Assembly: GCF_001953635.1 (NCBI RefSeq)
Contig: NZ_MEJH01000003.1
Coordinates: 797,697 to 861,696 of the forward strand
Reading direction: 5' to 3'
Origin: Alteromonas abrolhosensis
GTDB lineage: Bacteria; Pseudomonadota; Gammaproteobacteria; Enterobacterales; Alteromonadaceae
DNA length: 64,000 bases
Positions 27,100 through 36,481 of the stretch are shown piece by piece (the stretch's first letter is position 1; the number at the start of each line of letters is the position of its first letter). The notes under the pieces were generated by a model, which did no database searches, was not told the origin of the DNA, and saw only the letters and a list, made by a program, of their open reading frames with translations. The position numbers and the translations under genes are program-made.

Positions 27100-30000
27100 T
27101 TATTTTTTGCGTGACACAATTAAGTAAAACGCGCTTGGCAATACCAACAGCGTTAATACCAGTGCACTCGCCATACCGCCTACCATAGGCGCCGCAATGC
27201 GCTGCATCACCTCACTACCAGTTCCAGTGGCATAAAGCACAGGCAACAAGCCCACAATAATAGAAAGCGATGTCATCATGACTGGGCGAAGTCTTGCCGA
27301 GGCGGCATGGACAATAGCCTTTTTCACAAGCTCATCTTTTTTAGTGTTGCCATTTTCTGTTGCGTGGCTAGTGAGTGCTTCTGATACATATTGGTTTAGA
27401 TAGACCAGCATGATAACGCCTATTTCTACCGCTACACCTGCTAAAGCAATAAACCCAACACCTACCGCCACCGACAGATTGAAGTTAAGAAGGTAAAGCA
27501 ACCATACACTGCCCACCAGCGCCAACGGTAAGGTAGCGAGTATGAGTGCCACATCGCGAAGGCGTTTAAATGCCAGATAAAGCAAAAGGCAGATAATGGC
27601 CAACGTTAGCGGTATAACCACCGACAGTTTTGCTTTCGCGCGCTCAAGGTAAGCAAACTGCCCCGCCCACGTAATGGAGTATCCAGTGGGTAAATCAAGG
27701 TTCTGTGACAAATGACGTTTCGCGCTATCTACATAACCCCCTAAGTCAATACCCGTGGCTGAGTCTGACGAGATATCAATGTATACCCATCCGTTTAATC
27801 GGGCATTTTCGCTTTTAATCCCAGCCGGCCCGTCGTCAATACGCACGGTCGCGACATCGCCAAGGGTAATGTGAACACCGCTTGGTGTGACGAAAGGCAT
27901 GGATGCTAAAGATTCAGGCGTATCGCGGTAGTGCTGTAAAAAGCGCATGGCAATAGGAAAACGCTCACGCCCTTCCACCGATTGTGTAACCACTTTGCCG
28001 CCCACTGCCGAGCCTACAATACTGTGAACATCGTCTATCGTCATGCCGTAGCGCGCCGCCAACTGCCTGTCGATATCGATATAAACGTAACGGCCACCCA
28101 CCACACGCTCAGCGTATACTGATGCTGTATTGGGCAGGTCTTTAAGCAGTATCTCAATATCCTTTCCAATGGCTTCAATGCCTGCTAGATCAGGCCCCGC
28201 AATCTTAATCCCAACAGGGGTTTTTATCCCGGTTGCCAACATATCGATACGGGTTTTAATTGGCATTACCCACGCATTGGTCAGCCCTGGAAATTGCACC
28301 AGAGCGTTAAGCTCTTCTTTGAGCTTTTCAGTGGTCATGCCCTCCCTCCACTGCGCTTTCGGTTTAAGCTGAATGAAGGTTTCAATCATCGTCAATGGTG
28401 CAGGGTCTGTGGCCGTATCTGCGCGTCCAATTTTCCCGAATACCGTTTCTACCTCGGGCAAAGTTGCAATAAGCTTATCCGTCTGCTGTAAAAGCTCTCT
28501 GGCTTTACCCACTGAAATACCCGGATAGGTAGTAGGCATATACATCAAATCGCCTTCGTCCAGTTCGGGCATAAATTCGCTACCTAGTTGGCTTAACGGC
28601 CAGTACATGGAAAGCAATAAGCAAAATGCCCCCGCCAAGGTGAGCAGTGGGTAGTTAAGCAGCCGCGTTAGCAATGGCTGATACACACGTTCTAAAGCTC
28701 GATTTACCGGGTTCTGAGCTTCAGATCGTATTTTTCCGCGTACGAAATAACCCGCCAGCACAGGAACTAATGTAATTGCCAGCGCCGCAGCTGCTGCCAT
28801 GGCATAGGTTTTGGTAAAGGCAAGAGGCGCAAAAAGACGCCCTTCTTGTGCTTCTAATGCGAAAACAGGAATAAAGGATACGGTTATAATTAGGAGCGCA
28901 AAGAATAAAGCTGGGCCAACTTCTGTGGTCGACTTAATCACCAGTTCCCAACGTTTTGCTGCCGAAAGCTTTGCAGATGTTGGCGCAGAGGTTGGTATAG
29001 ATGTTCGCGACTGGGCACTCCCTGTCCCCCCCTGACTTGCTGAATCCCTTTGACTCGCTGAGGCTCCCTGACTTGATGAAACAGCATGCTGATGAATGTG
29101 CTTGTGTAAATTTTCAACCACAACAATAGCGCCATCCACCATTGCACCGATAGCGATAGCAATGCCACCTAAAGACATGATGTTGGCATTGAGTCCCTGC
29201 AGCTTCATTACGATAAAGGCGGCGAGAATACCAATAGGCAAACTGATTAACGCAACCATAGATGAACGTATGTGAAACAAGAAGATAGCGCATACCAAAC
29301 CAACAACCAGCAATTCCTCAACTAGCTTATTGGTGAGGGTATCGACGGACTTATCAATAAGGGTGGAGCGATCGTACACGGGGACGATATTCACCCCTTC
29401 CGGCAAGCTCGCTTTTAATGAATCCAGCTTGGCTTTGACCGCATCGATAGTGGCTTTTGCGTTTTCGCCATAGCGCATAACTATAATGCCACCCACGGTT
29501 TCGCCATTCCCGTTTAGTTCAGCAATACCGCGGCGCATCAACGGGCTTTCTACCACTTGTGCTACATCGTTAATCGTTATGCTAACGCCGTCCTTTATAA
29601 CACCTGTGGGCAACGCCAGTATGTCGTCAATGCCCTGAATGTAGCTCTGCGCACTAACCATGTACTCTGCCTCGGCCATTTCAATAACCGAAGCGCCTGA
29701 CGCGCGGTTACCCCGTTTAAGGGCAATTTCTAACATGGATGGCTGAATGTTGTAGGCACGTAATTTTTCAGGGTCGACAATAACTTGGTATTGTTTAACC
29801 ATCCCTCCAACAGACGCAACTTCAGATACGCCTTCAACTGACTGAAGCTCAAACTTTAAGAACCAGTCTTGCAACGCCCTTAACTCACCAGCATCTAGCG
29901 CATTTGGCTGACTAGCATCGTTTTCCAACGCATAAATGTAAACCCAACCTACCCCTGTCGCATCTGGACCTAGTTGAGGTGTCACGCCTTCTGGAAGTTG

Positions 30001-30357
30001 CGAAGACGCTTGGCTTAGGTATTCCAGAACTCGGCTTCGAGCCCAGTACATGTCTGTATCGTCATCAAAGATTATATATACGTAGGCATCGCCGAAGAAT
30101 GAATACCCTCGCACCGTCTGTGCGCCAGGCACTGACATTAGCGCAGAGGTGAGAGGAAACGTCACCTGATCTTCCACCACTTGCGGCGACTGACCGGGAT
30201 AGTTTACTTTCACTATGACTTGGACATCAGATAAATCAGGGATAGCATCAACGGGGGTGTTTTTCACCGCCCAGACACCAGCAATACTGAGCATAATAGC
30301 GCTCAGCAATACCATTATTCTATTGTTTACCGACCAGCGAATTACCGATTCAATCAT
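27100..30357 (-). CDS. cusA: Copper/silver efflux RND transporter, inner-membrane pump CusA
   Basis: 1085 residues, about 40 more than E. coli CusA. It is a heavy-metal-efflux RND protein with twelve transmembrane helices, the TM4 motif MVDGAIVVVEN, and the RIDMLATGIKTPVGIKI segment typical of Cu(I)/Ag(I) pumps. Met-rich stretches such as FMPELDEGDLMYMP fit a methionine relay. The extra length is a Ser/Gln-rich cytoplasmic loop at about residues 422-467, partly encoded by 18-bp tandem repeats. It exports metal with the proton gradient through CusB and CusC. Its ATG overlaps the end of cusB by 8 bases; AAGGAG lies upstream. Confidence 0.95.
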   Translation of the reverse strand: MIESVIRWSVNNRIMVLLSAIMLSIAGVWAVKNTPVDAIPDLSDVQVIVKVNYPGQSPQVVEDQVTFPLTSALMSVPGAQTVRGYSFFGDAYVYIIFDDDTDMYWARSRVLEYLSQASSQLPEGVTPQLGPDATGVGWVYIYALENDASQPNALDAGELRALQDWFLKFELQSVEGVSEVASVGGMVKQYQVIVDPEKLRAYNIQPSMLEIALKRGNRASGASVIEMAEAEYMVSAQSYIQGIDDILALPTGVIKDGVSITINDVAQVVESPLMRRGIAELNGNGETVGGIIVMRYGENAKATIDAVKAKLDSLKASLPEGVNIVPVYDRSTLIDKSVDTLTNKLVEELLVVGLVCAIFLFHIRSSMVALISLPIGILAAFIVMKLQGLNANIMSLGGIAIAIGAMVDGAIVVVENLHKHIHQHAVSSSQGASASQRDSASQGGTGSAQSRTSIPTSAPTSAKLSAAKRWELVIKSTTEVGPALFFALLIITVSFIPVFALEAQEGRLFAPLAFTKTYAMAAAAALAITLVPVLAGYFVRGKIRSEAQNPVNRALERVYQPLLTRLLNYPLLTLAGAFCLLLSMYWPLSQLGSEFMPELDEGDLMYMPTTYPGISVGKARELLQQTDKLIATLPEVETVFGKIGRADTATDPAPLTMIETFIQLKPKAQWREGMTTEKLKEELNALVQFPGLTNAWVMPIKTRIDMLATGIKTPVGIKIAGPDLAGIEAIGKDIEILLKDLPNTASVYAERVVGGRYVYIDIDRQLAARYGMTIDDVHSIVGSAVGGKVVTQSVEGRERFPIAMRFLQHYRDTPESLASMPFVTPSGVHITLGDVATVRIDDGPAGIKSENARLNGWVYIDISSDSATGIDLGGYVDSAKRHLSQNLDLPTGYSITWAGQFAYLERAKAKLSVVIPLTLAIICLLLYLAFKRLRDVALILATLPLALVGSVWLLYLLNFNLSVAVGVGFIALAGVAVEIGVIMLVYLNQYVSEALTSHATENGNTKKDELVKKAIVHAASARLRPVMMTSLSIIVGLLPVLYATGTGSEVMQRIAAPMVGGMASALVLTLLVLPSAFYLIVSRKK
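29032..29085. repeat. Three imperfect 18-bp tandem repeats inside cusA
   Basis: Units begin at 29032, 29050 and 29068 and share the pattern (C/T)TGACT(T/C)G(C/A)TGA. On the coding strand they give SSQGAS-ASQRDS-ASQGGT. They sit in a cytoplasmic loop after the TM4 region that is absent from standard-length CusA proteins. Confidence 0.8.
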
Positions 30358-32047
30358 GGTGCATATGCTCCTTATGATTTATCGATTTTTGTTCTGCCGA
30401 CTTGTGAGCATCGCTTTGGTTTTCATCGCCCTTCCGCTCGCCTGCATCATGTTTATGATTGCTGTGACCTGAGTCCTGCACCATGCCCTTGTCCACCGCA
30501 TTTTCACTACGCTTTCGCATATCAATAACCGTGAATTCTTCGCCAGTCACAAAGGTGAACATGATGTTGTCACCTTCACTAAACTGAGATAAGTCTATAT
30601 GCTTTGATACCGCAAATGACATTGTCGCAGGTCCCCGCCCCCATTTTTCAATCGGCCCGCGAGCGATTACTAACTTTGCGTTATTCGAAGCGCCATTCGT
30701 TTCAGTGTCAGCTGGCAATTCAATTGCCTCAATTGTACCTGTTGTCGTGGCCTGGTGATCGGGCGCTTTCATTCGCTCAAAGTCACTGCTTTTCGACGAC
30801 TCTGAATCAATCAAAAATTGTGCTGATACCACCACATCATCCTCTGGGAGCAAGCCTTCAACTACTTCAAAATGTGTACTATCGCTTTGCCCCAGTGTTA
30901 CGCGTACCGACTTAAAATTGCCATCGCCATCACTGAGTACCACTTTTGCGCCCTCAGCCGTGCGAATAACAGCGCTGCGAGGAACCAGTAACGCTGCCTT
31001 GCGTTGAGTAGGCGTAATTACAACGTGAGCAAACATATTGGGCTTTAAAGTATGATTGTTATTGTTTAGCGGTATGCGCACTTTCAAGGTTCGGGTTGTT
31101 TCTGACAAAGACGGATAAATATACTCTACGTGACTTTCCCATTTAGCATCAGACGCATGGTCCATTTCGTCGAGGGTAACCACAGCGCCATTATGAGGCG
31201 CTATGACTTGCGCGTACTTTTCAGGCACCTCTGCAATCACCCACACCGTATCTAGCTGTGCGATGCTCATCAAGGTTGTCCCGGGCTGAACGTAAAACCC
31301 CTCCCGAATATTCAGCGCTTCTACTACACCGCTTTGCGGCGCATTAAATATGACGGTTTGTGCTACCCGTCTACTTTTCTGCAATTCTTCGATAACGCCC
31401 TTTGATAGCCCTAGAGTTTTTAGGCGCTCGGCTGCGCCCTGAATTAAACGTGAATCTCCTCGCTTAAGAGCTAAAACGTATTCTTCTTGTGCGCTAACTA
31501 ATTCTGGCGAATACAGGGTATAAAGTGCCTGTCCTTTTTCTACTTGCTCACCTTGAGATTTAATGAAAAGCCTGTCGACCCAACCTGATACTCTAGGGTG
31601 GATGTGCACAATGCTATCTTCATCGTAGGCAACGTTGCCCACCGCCGTTACGGTCTGTTGAAGTGTTCCAATGGTAACGGGCGCGATTTTAACACCTATA
31701 TTGTGCTGTACATTTGGCGCAATCATTACGGTACCAGGCGTACGCTCATTACTTTTCGCAGATGTTGCTTCGTCGTTGGCGTATACCGGCACCAAGTCCA
31801 TTCCCATCGGTGACTTTCCCGGTTTGTCACGGCGATAGCTGTCATCCATAGGCGCTACCCAATATAAAGGGGCTTTATTGTCAGCTTCGTCGCTGTGGGC
31901 ACTTTCGTCATTTCCGTGTTTTGATGAATCAGACAACAATAGTGAGGCCAAGCCGAACGCTATCAGGCCGCCAAATAGCAGACCTATTAGCAAGCCCTTT
32001 ATTAGCGTGCTTTTTGTATCTGGAGCAGGGTTAGTTGAAGATGTCAT
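30350..32047 (-). CDS. cusB: Copper/silver efflux adaptor CusB with fused CusF-like domain and His-rich tail
   Basis: 565 residues. The N-terminal signal anchor (residues 15-33) is followed by a Met-type heavy-metal-binding segment (YWVAPMDD...DKPGKSPMGMDLVPVY), then the membrane-fusion lipoyl/barrel domains (VHPRVSGWVDRLFIKSQGEQ-like region near residue 145). From about residue 432 to 513 there is a CusF-like domain (KWGRGPATMSFAV ... IDLSQFSEGDNIMF). It keeps the Trp and one Met but lacks the usual His and other Met metal ligands. The last 50 residues are rich in His, ending HKEHMHHD. It bridges CusA and CusC in the periplasm. Confidence 0.93.
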   Translation of the reverse strand: MTSSTNPAPDTKSTLIKGLLIGLLFGGLIAFGLASLLLSDSSKHGNDESAHSDEADNKAPLYWVAPMDDSYRRDKPGKSPMGMDLVPVYANDEATSAKSNERTPGTVMIAPNVQHNIGVKIAPVTIGTLQQTVTAVGNVAYDEDSIVHIHPRVSGWVDRLFIKSQGEQVEKGQALYTLYSPELVSAQEEYVLALKRGDSRLIQGAAERLKTLGLSKGVIEELQKSRRVAQTVIFNAPQSGVVEALNIREGFYVQPGTTLMSIAQLDTVWVIAEVPEKYAQVIAPHNGAVVTLDEMDHASDAKWESHVEYIYPSLSETTRTLKVRIPLNNNNHTLKPNMFAHVVITPTQRKAALLVPRSAVIRTAEGAKVVLSDGDGNFKSVRVTLGQSDSTHFEVVEGLLPEDDVVVSAQFLIDSESSKSSDFERMKAPDHQATTTGTIEAIELPADTETNGASNNAKLVIARGPIEKWGRGPATMSFAVSKHIDLSQFSEGDNIMFTFVTGEEFTVIDMRKRSENAVDKGMVQDSGHSNHKHDAGERKGDENQSDAHKSAEQKSINHKEHMHHD

Positions 32048-32052
32048 ATTAA

Positions 32053-33462
32053 CTACTCTTTATTCGAAAAATGGGCGTGAGTGGGCAGGTACAAATATGC
32101 AAGTGACGCCAATGTTCTGGCGCGCTCGATGTCGATTTTGAGTAAATCATCCTGTACCTGTACTTGCTTGAGGTTGGCATTGACAACATCACCGATATCA
32201 CCGGTGTCTGTGGTATAAGCTGTCAGTTCAGCTTCAGAAAGTTGCTGTGTTTCACCAACTAACGCCGTTTCATAAAGCGCTTTGCGCTCACTTAGCGCTG
32301 ACAAGCGTGATTTAAGCACCTCTGCGTTCGCGGCAAGCTCGTTCACTTTCAAGCGGAAGTCCGTTTCAGACGCACTCATTTTGGAAGCCGCAGCGGCTAT
32401 TGAAGCGTCTTGACGAGACTTATTGAAAAACGGAAGGTCTACTTGAACACCCAATGACACAAAGTCAGCCCGGCTTGCGCCATTTTGCGCGTCTTGTCTG
32501 TATCCATAGCTTGCTTCAAATGCCCACTGAGACTTAGTTTGTTCTCGCGCTATATTTAGATTTTGCGCCTCTATCTGGGTTTGAATCTTAAGTAATGTTG
32601 CCTCGGGGTGATGCTGTAGTATTGAAAAAGGCTCACTGCTCTCAATAACCGTCAAGAATGAAGATAAACTAAGGTTGCTGTCATTTAAAATGGCATCGAC
32701 TTCAATGGCGTCTTGTGTTGATTGAGTCAGGGGCGCGCTTACAGATTCATCTAGCGGTGCACCAAACCATTTTGAAAGTGCAGATCTCGCTTCATTTTTT
32801 TGCTGATAGGCCTGCACGTATTTATCGTCTAAAGACAACAATGCCAAGCGCACTTGCAATATGTCTTGCTGCGCCGCTGCACCAACGCCTTGGCTGTATC
32901 TGGATTCAGTAAAATCGAGCAGCTGTGTAAGCAATAGCTTCTCTTTGTCTAATAAGCCAAGGCGACGTGTTGCGTAAACCCAGTTTAACCAGGTAAGCGT
33001 GACTTCACGCTTAAGCCACGCCTTTCTCGCTTGGCTCTCTACCGACATTTGATCAGCCATAACTTGATACTTTTGCTGGCTGTAAAGGTTTTCATCGCCT
33101 CGCGGTAACTGCTGCTTCAAACCAACTTTAAATTGCGTCATAGGCTCTTGGTCAAATGCGAAGCCGTCTGTAGGCAAGTTTTGCACAGACGCTGAAACCT
33201 GAGGGTTTGCCCAATATGATGACGCTTCTGCTTCTGCATTAAAGCGATCCTTGCGATGCGCATTCCCTTTGAGTAAAGGGTCGTGTTGAATAGCTAGCTG
33301 CAGCGCGTGTTCTAAGCTTAACGGTTGCGCCTTAGCAGGCTTGATAAACAGGAGAAAAGAAGTAAGCACGAAAAATACGATAAACACTGTGCTTGCGCTA
33401 CAGGGCCTACCAGCGCTAACGCCCTCTTTATTAGATACCAAATAAATGCTCATGGGTAACAT
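32053..33462 (-). CDS. cusC: Copper/silver efflux outer-membrane channel CusC-like (TolC superfamily)
   Basis: About 469 residues. A signal peptide (FVLTSFLLFIKPAKA, cut before QPLS) precedes two outer-membrane efflux protein repeats rich in long helices, for instance SLEHALQLAIQHDPLLKGN at the mature N-terminus. Three starts lie close together (GTG 33465, ATG 33462, ATG 33453) and none has a strong ribosome binding site; ATG at 33462 is used here. It forms the outer-membrane exit duct for the CusA pump. The cusB start follows five bases after its stop. Confidence 0.88.
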   Translation of the reverse strand: MLPMSIYLVSNKEGVSAGRPCSASTVFIVFFVLTSFLLFIKPAKAQPLSLEHALQLAIQHDPLLKGNAHRKDRFNAEAEASSYWANPQVSASVQNLPTDGFAFDQEPMTQFKVGLKQQLPRGDENLYSQQKYQVMADQMSVESQARKAWLKREVTLTWLNWVYATRRLGLLDKEKLLLTQLLDFTESRYSQGVGAAAQQDILQVRLALLSLDDKYVQAYQQKNEARSALSKWFGAPLDESVSAPLTQSTQDAIEVDAILNDSNLSLSSFLTVIESSEPFSILQHHPEATLLKIQTQIEAQNLNIAREQTKSQWAFEASYGYRQDAQNGASRADFVSLGVQVDLPFFNKSRQDASIAAAASKMSASETDFRLKVNELAANAEVLKSRLSALSERKALYETALVGETQQLSEAELTAYTTDTGDIGDVVNANLKQVQVQDDLLKIDIERARTLASLAYLYLPTHAHFSNKE

Positions 33463-33641
33463 CACTTTTCAAGCGTAATGCGTGTTGAATTCGTCTGCTT
33501 TTCGCTGCCTTTGACAAAGGCAGTTAGCAAAAAAGCGTGCCACGCGTTACAGAGATAAAAAGGTTGGAGGCACTTTAAAACGAAGTAAGGACTTCGTTAG
33601 ATAAAATACATCCCTATGCGAAACAAATCCGCAAGATAGAT

Positions 33642-34241
33642 CTATGCTGTGAGCAGTGATTTAGGTGGGCGAAACTGACCAAAATGAAGGGTTTTGCACT
33701 GTCCTAAAACAGGGGCAGTGGCCGCCATTCTCGCTACCAATACTTCGGTCTCGAAAGTAGGCTGTAAAAGCGCGGTTGCGCTTAGGTTTAGACAGTGATC
33801 GGCAGGACAGTTGCACTCATCCTTGCAACAAGGCATGTTGTCCATTTCCGCTGTATTTGCGCTATCAAACGCTGCATCGCCGACTTGACTCATTTTGTCT
33901 GCATTGCTGTTCGCAGTGAATGCCGCATCTTGCGATGACATTCCCTGATGTTGGCAATGTGTGTTCGAGAATTCGGATGGTCCCGCAGGCTTTCTAATTA
34001 CACCGTTTTTTGCGTAGGTGTTACCCTCTGCATCTGACAAATAAGTTGAATGAGAAGCATGAGACGAAACAGAATTTTCTGCCATCGCAGATACAGAATG
34101 AGTGTGGTTGAAAGTATGTTCAACAGACACGGCGCGACCTGATGACACAATGGACATCATCAAGAAGAATATAAAAACTAACGAATTGACGTTAGATTCT
34201 TTATACCATTTAGGCGCTAAACCAAACTGAAACTTACTCAA
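33642..34241 (-). CDS. Cys/His-rich exported protein, CopL-like
   Basis: 199 residues from a TTG start; no better start exists upstream of the hydrophobic signal segment (residues 18-35, SLVFIFFLMMSIVSSG). The middle is rich in His, Ser and Met. The motif MPCCKDECNCPADHC at about residues 136-150 resembles the metal-binding cluster of CopL-type proteins, and the C-terminus has the FRPPKSLL ending common in that group. It is the first gene before cusC-cusB-cusA and on the same strand, so a periplasmic copper-binding or copper-sensing role is likely. The assignment rests on the Cys cluster and context. Confidence 0.6.
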   Translation of the reverse strand: MSKFQFGLAPKWYKESNVNSLVFIFFLMMSIVSSGRAVSVEHTFNHTHSVSAMAENSVSSHASHSTYLSDAEGNTYAKNGVIRKPAGPSEFSNTHCQHQGMSSQDAAFTANSNADKMSQVGDAAFDSANTAEMDNMPCCKDECNCPADHCLNLSATALLQPTFETEVLVARMAATAPVLGQCKTLHFGQFRPPKSLLTA

Positions 34242-34345
34242 GTGCTACTCAAAGGGTTTCTGTGTCATTGATAATATGGGTTAAATAATAGCTTGTTGTC
34301 GAGAGCCAGTAAAGCTCACTTATAGCGCATACTGGCTCCAACCTT

Positions 34346-35431
34346 CTAGAATTGCGACAAATAATCCTGCAACATCAAGCTCATGGTCGGGAACAAGGGG
34401 TTTGCTTTAGGTACCGCACACTCTTCTTGCTGATTAACCATGTTTGCATTGAAATTCATTTGTTTAAGCAGTCGAGGACTAACGACTAAGTCTGCGTGGC
34501 ACAACGCATAAGACTCATCAATAACAAAAAAGGTATTAGGGCCTTTACTCGCTTCCATTAACTGCTCTACGCCATAAATAGGCGTAGTCACATCGGCTTG
34601 AGAGTGAGCAGCAAATAGAGGCACGTCCACTTGCTTGCCTTCTTCGACTTTGTCGCGAATGGCGTTTATTAAGTCCATTAATTCCAAACCAGCTAAGCCC
34701 GCCACGTTAGGGTATTTATAGGGGTTGGGACCATGGGTTTGATAGCTTCCATCAATAATTCTGGCTAAAAGCTTAATTCCCCAAATTCGAGACATACTCT
34801 CGGCGTTATCAGACAGCGCCAGTGCACCAGAAAATAACATAAGACCATCAATATTACTTGCATCGCTATCGGCACTATCCAGGTAGTGTTCAACCGCTAG
34901 AGCTCCACCTGTAGAGAAACCTCCTACAAGTAAGGTATCTCCCATGCTGTCAGCCAATGTAATGACTTCATCAACATGCCCCTGCCATCGCTCGGCTAAA
35001 TCCCAGTCAGACATGTCATCATCTGCATCTCGCTTACCATGCCCAGGTAAAAGTGGCACCACCACAGAAAAGCCTTGCTCAAATAGGATACTAGCTATTT
35101 CACGCATGAAGAAAGGTGAGTCGCTAAGGCCGTGGATAAGCACGGCAACCTTGCTACTTGATTTGTTTGTTAGCATGAAGGGGGCGTTCCCTTCGTTGCG
35201 CAGTACATTGCTGCATACCGAAAAACGATTCAGCGCCGTTTCTCTACACGGCTGGGTTTGCCCCCATTCTTTTTCATAAAATGCTTTAAACTGATTTTGC
35301 AGGTCTGAAAAACTTCTGCTTTTCATTTCGCTAGTATCGGGTATAGACAAATTTGCGGCTATAGCCATATTTGCACTTAAAAGCGCAACAAGACCTGTGA
35401 GCATTTTTACAAAAAACTTCGAGGACACCAT
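34346..35431 (-). CDS. Exported alpha/beta hydrolase
   Basis: 361 residues with a signal peptide (cut after ANMAIA, residue 25). The catalytic triad is visible: nucleophile Ser in GGFSTGGAL, acid Asp in HSQADVTTP, His in ALCHADLV; HGLSDSPF provides the oxyanion hole. The fold resembles bacterial carboxylesterase/monoacylglycerol-lipase types. Substrate is unknown. GGAG lies 4 bases before the start. It is followed downstream by the copper operon on the same strand after about 100 bases, without evidence for cotranscription. Confidence 0.8.
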   Translation of the reverse strand: MVSSKFFVKMLTGLVALLSANMAIAANLSIPDTSEMKSRSFSDLQNQFKAFYEKEWGQTQPCRETALNRFSVCSNVLRNEGNAPFMLTNKSSSKVAVLIHGLSDSPFFMREIASILFEQGFSVVVPLLPGHGKRDADDDMSDWDLAERWQGHVDEVITLADSMGDTLLVGGFSTGGALAVEHYLDSADSDASNIDGLMLFSGALALSDNAESMSRIWGIKLLARIIDGSYQTHGPNPYKYPNVAGLAGLELMDLINAIRDKVEEGKQVDVPLFAAHSQADVTTPIYGVEQLMEASKGPNTFFVIDESYALCHADLVVSPRLLKQMNFNANMVNQQEECAVPKANPLFPTMSLMLQDYLSQF

Positions 35432-35453
35432 TATTCTCCGCTACGGATAATTA

Positions 35454-35491
35454 ATAAAAAACGGGAGCAGTTTACCATGCTCCCGTTTCTT
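35454..35491 (-). terminator. Intrinsic terminator after the peroxiredoxin-glutaredoxin gene
   Basis: Nine-base stem ACGGGAGCA / TGCTCCCGT with an 8-base loop and a T-run on the minus strand (35454-35460). It lies 25 bases after the stop codon. Confidence 0.88.
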
Positions 35492-35515
35492 GTGACGATT
35501 AATACGTATATTACG

Positions 35516-36256
35516 TTAGCTAAAGTAAACCTCTAAATCGTCAGAACCACCAATATGTTTACCACCGATAAAGACCTGTGGCACCGTTTCACGACCACTA
35601 ATCGCGGTTAGACTGGTTAATGAAGCATCTTTACCCAACACAATTTCTTCGTAGTCATAGCCTTTTTCGTCGAGCAATTTTTTAGCTTTCGCACAGTACG
35701 GACAACCAGGTTTGGTGATGATAGATACCGGTGCGTTTGTTTGCTCCTCAGGTGCGATATATGCCAGCATGGTATCTGCATCTGATACTTCAAAAGGGTC
35801 GCCAGCTACATCAGGCTCGATAAACATTTTCTCTACAACACCATCTTTCACTAGCATTGAGTAACGCCAACTTCTTTTACCGAAACCCAAATCCGCTTTG
35901 TCGACTAGCATACCCATACCTTCGGTAAATTCTCCGTTACCGTCTGGTATAACGGTAATATTGGCTGCTTCCTGATCTGCTGCCCACGCGTTCATAACGA
36001 AGGTATCATTCACCGATACACATACAATTTCATCGATACCGTGTTTCGCAAACTTTTTGGCTAGGGCGTTATAGCGAGGCAAGTGGGTAGAGGAACAGGT
36101 TGGCGTAAAAGCCCCTGGAAGTGAGAACACCACGACATTTCTGCCAGAGAATATTTCGTCTGTCGTTTTCGTTACCCATGTCTCTCCTTCTCTACACGGA
36201 AACGACACGCTAGGTACTTTTTGGCCTTCTTTGGAAGTGAAGCGACTTTCTGACAT
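35516..36256 (-). CDS. Peroxiredoxin-glutaredoxin fusion (PGdx, hybrid Prx5)
   Basis: 246 residues. The N-terminal peroxiredoxin domain (1-165) has the peroxidatic Cys in [15 protein letters not shown]. The C-terminal glutaredoxin domain has the redox pair CPYC in [15 protein letters not shown] and the cis-Pro segment [15 protein letters not shown]. The fusion lets glutathione reduce the peroxidase directly, so it removes hydrogen peroxide and alkyl peroxides in the cytoplasm with GSH, whose synthetase gene (gshB) is also in the window. GAGG lies 6 bases before the start. It has its own terminator. Confidence 0.93.
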   Translation of the reverse strand: MSESRFTSKEGQKVPSVSFPCREGETWVTKTTDEIFSGRNVVVFSLPGAFTPTCSSTHLPRYNALAKKFAKHGIDEIVCVSVNDTFVMNAWAADQEAANITVIPDGNGEFTEGMGMLVDKADLGFGKRSWRYSMLVKDGVVEKMFIEPDVAGDPFEVSDADTMLAYIAPEEQTNAPVSIITKPGCPYCAKAKKLLDEKGYDYEEIVLGKDASLTSLTAISGRETVPQVFIGGKHIGGSDDLEVYFS

Positions 36257-36414
36257 AACAACCTCTTATCGGTAATCTCAATTATAAAGTAAGAAGACTA
36301 GAATGAGTTATTGCACAAATCAATAGGTATTGTCTTACATTCGTTAATATCGATTTTGATGCTGAATCCAGCAGCCAGCCTGCCTATGCTTTTATTCGAG
36401 ATTAAGTACATCTA

Positions 36415-36426
36415 AGAAGCGCTTCT
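36415..36426. promoter_or_regulatory. 12-bp palindrome upstream of the ParA gene
   Basis: AGAAGCGCTTCT is a perfect palindrome 56 bases before the parA start. The neighbouring gene encodes a ribbon-helix-helix protein, a class that often represses its own operon at short palindromes, so this is a candidate operator. There is no direct proof. Confidence 0.35.
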
Positions 36427-36481
36427 AGATTTACAAAGGGCTCACCATTTTAACGTACTGAGACATTTGAGGGTTATCACC

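Noticed and set aside
33505..33523. CTGCCTTT / AAAGGCAG hairpin between the CopL-like gene and cusC
   Set aside because: It has no U-run on the minus strand and only a 3-base loop; it could be a leader structure, but a terminator here would cut the operon, and nothing else supports it.
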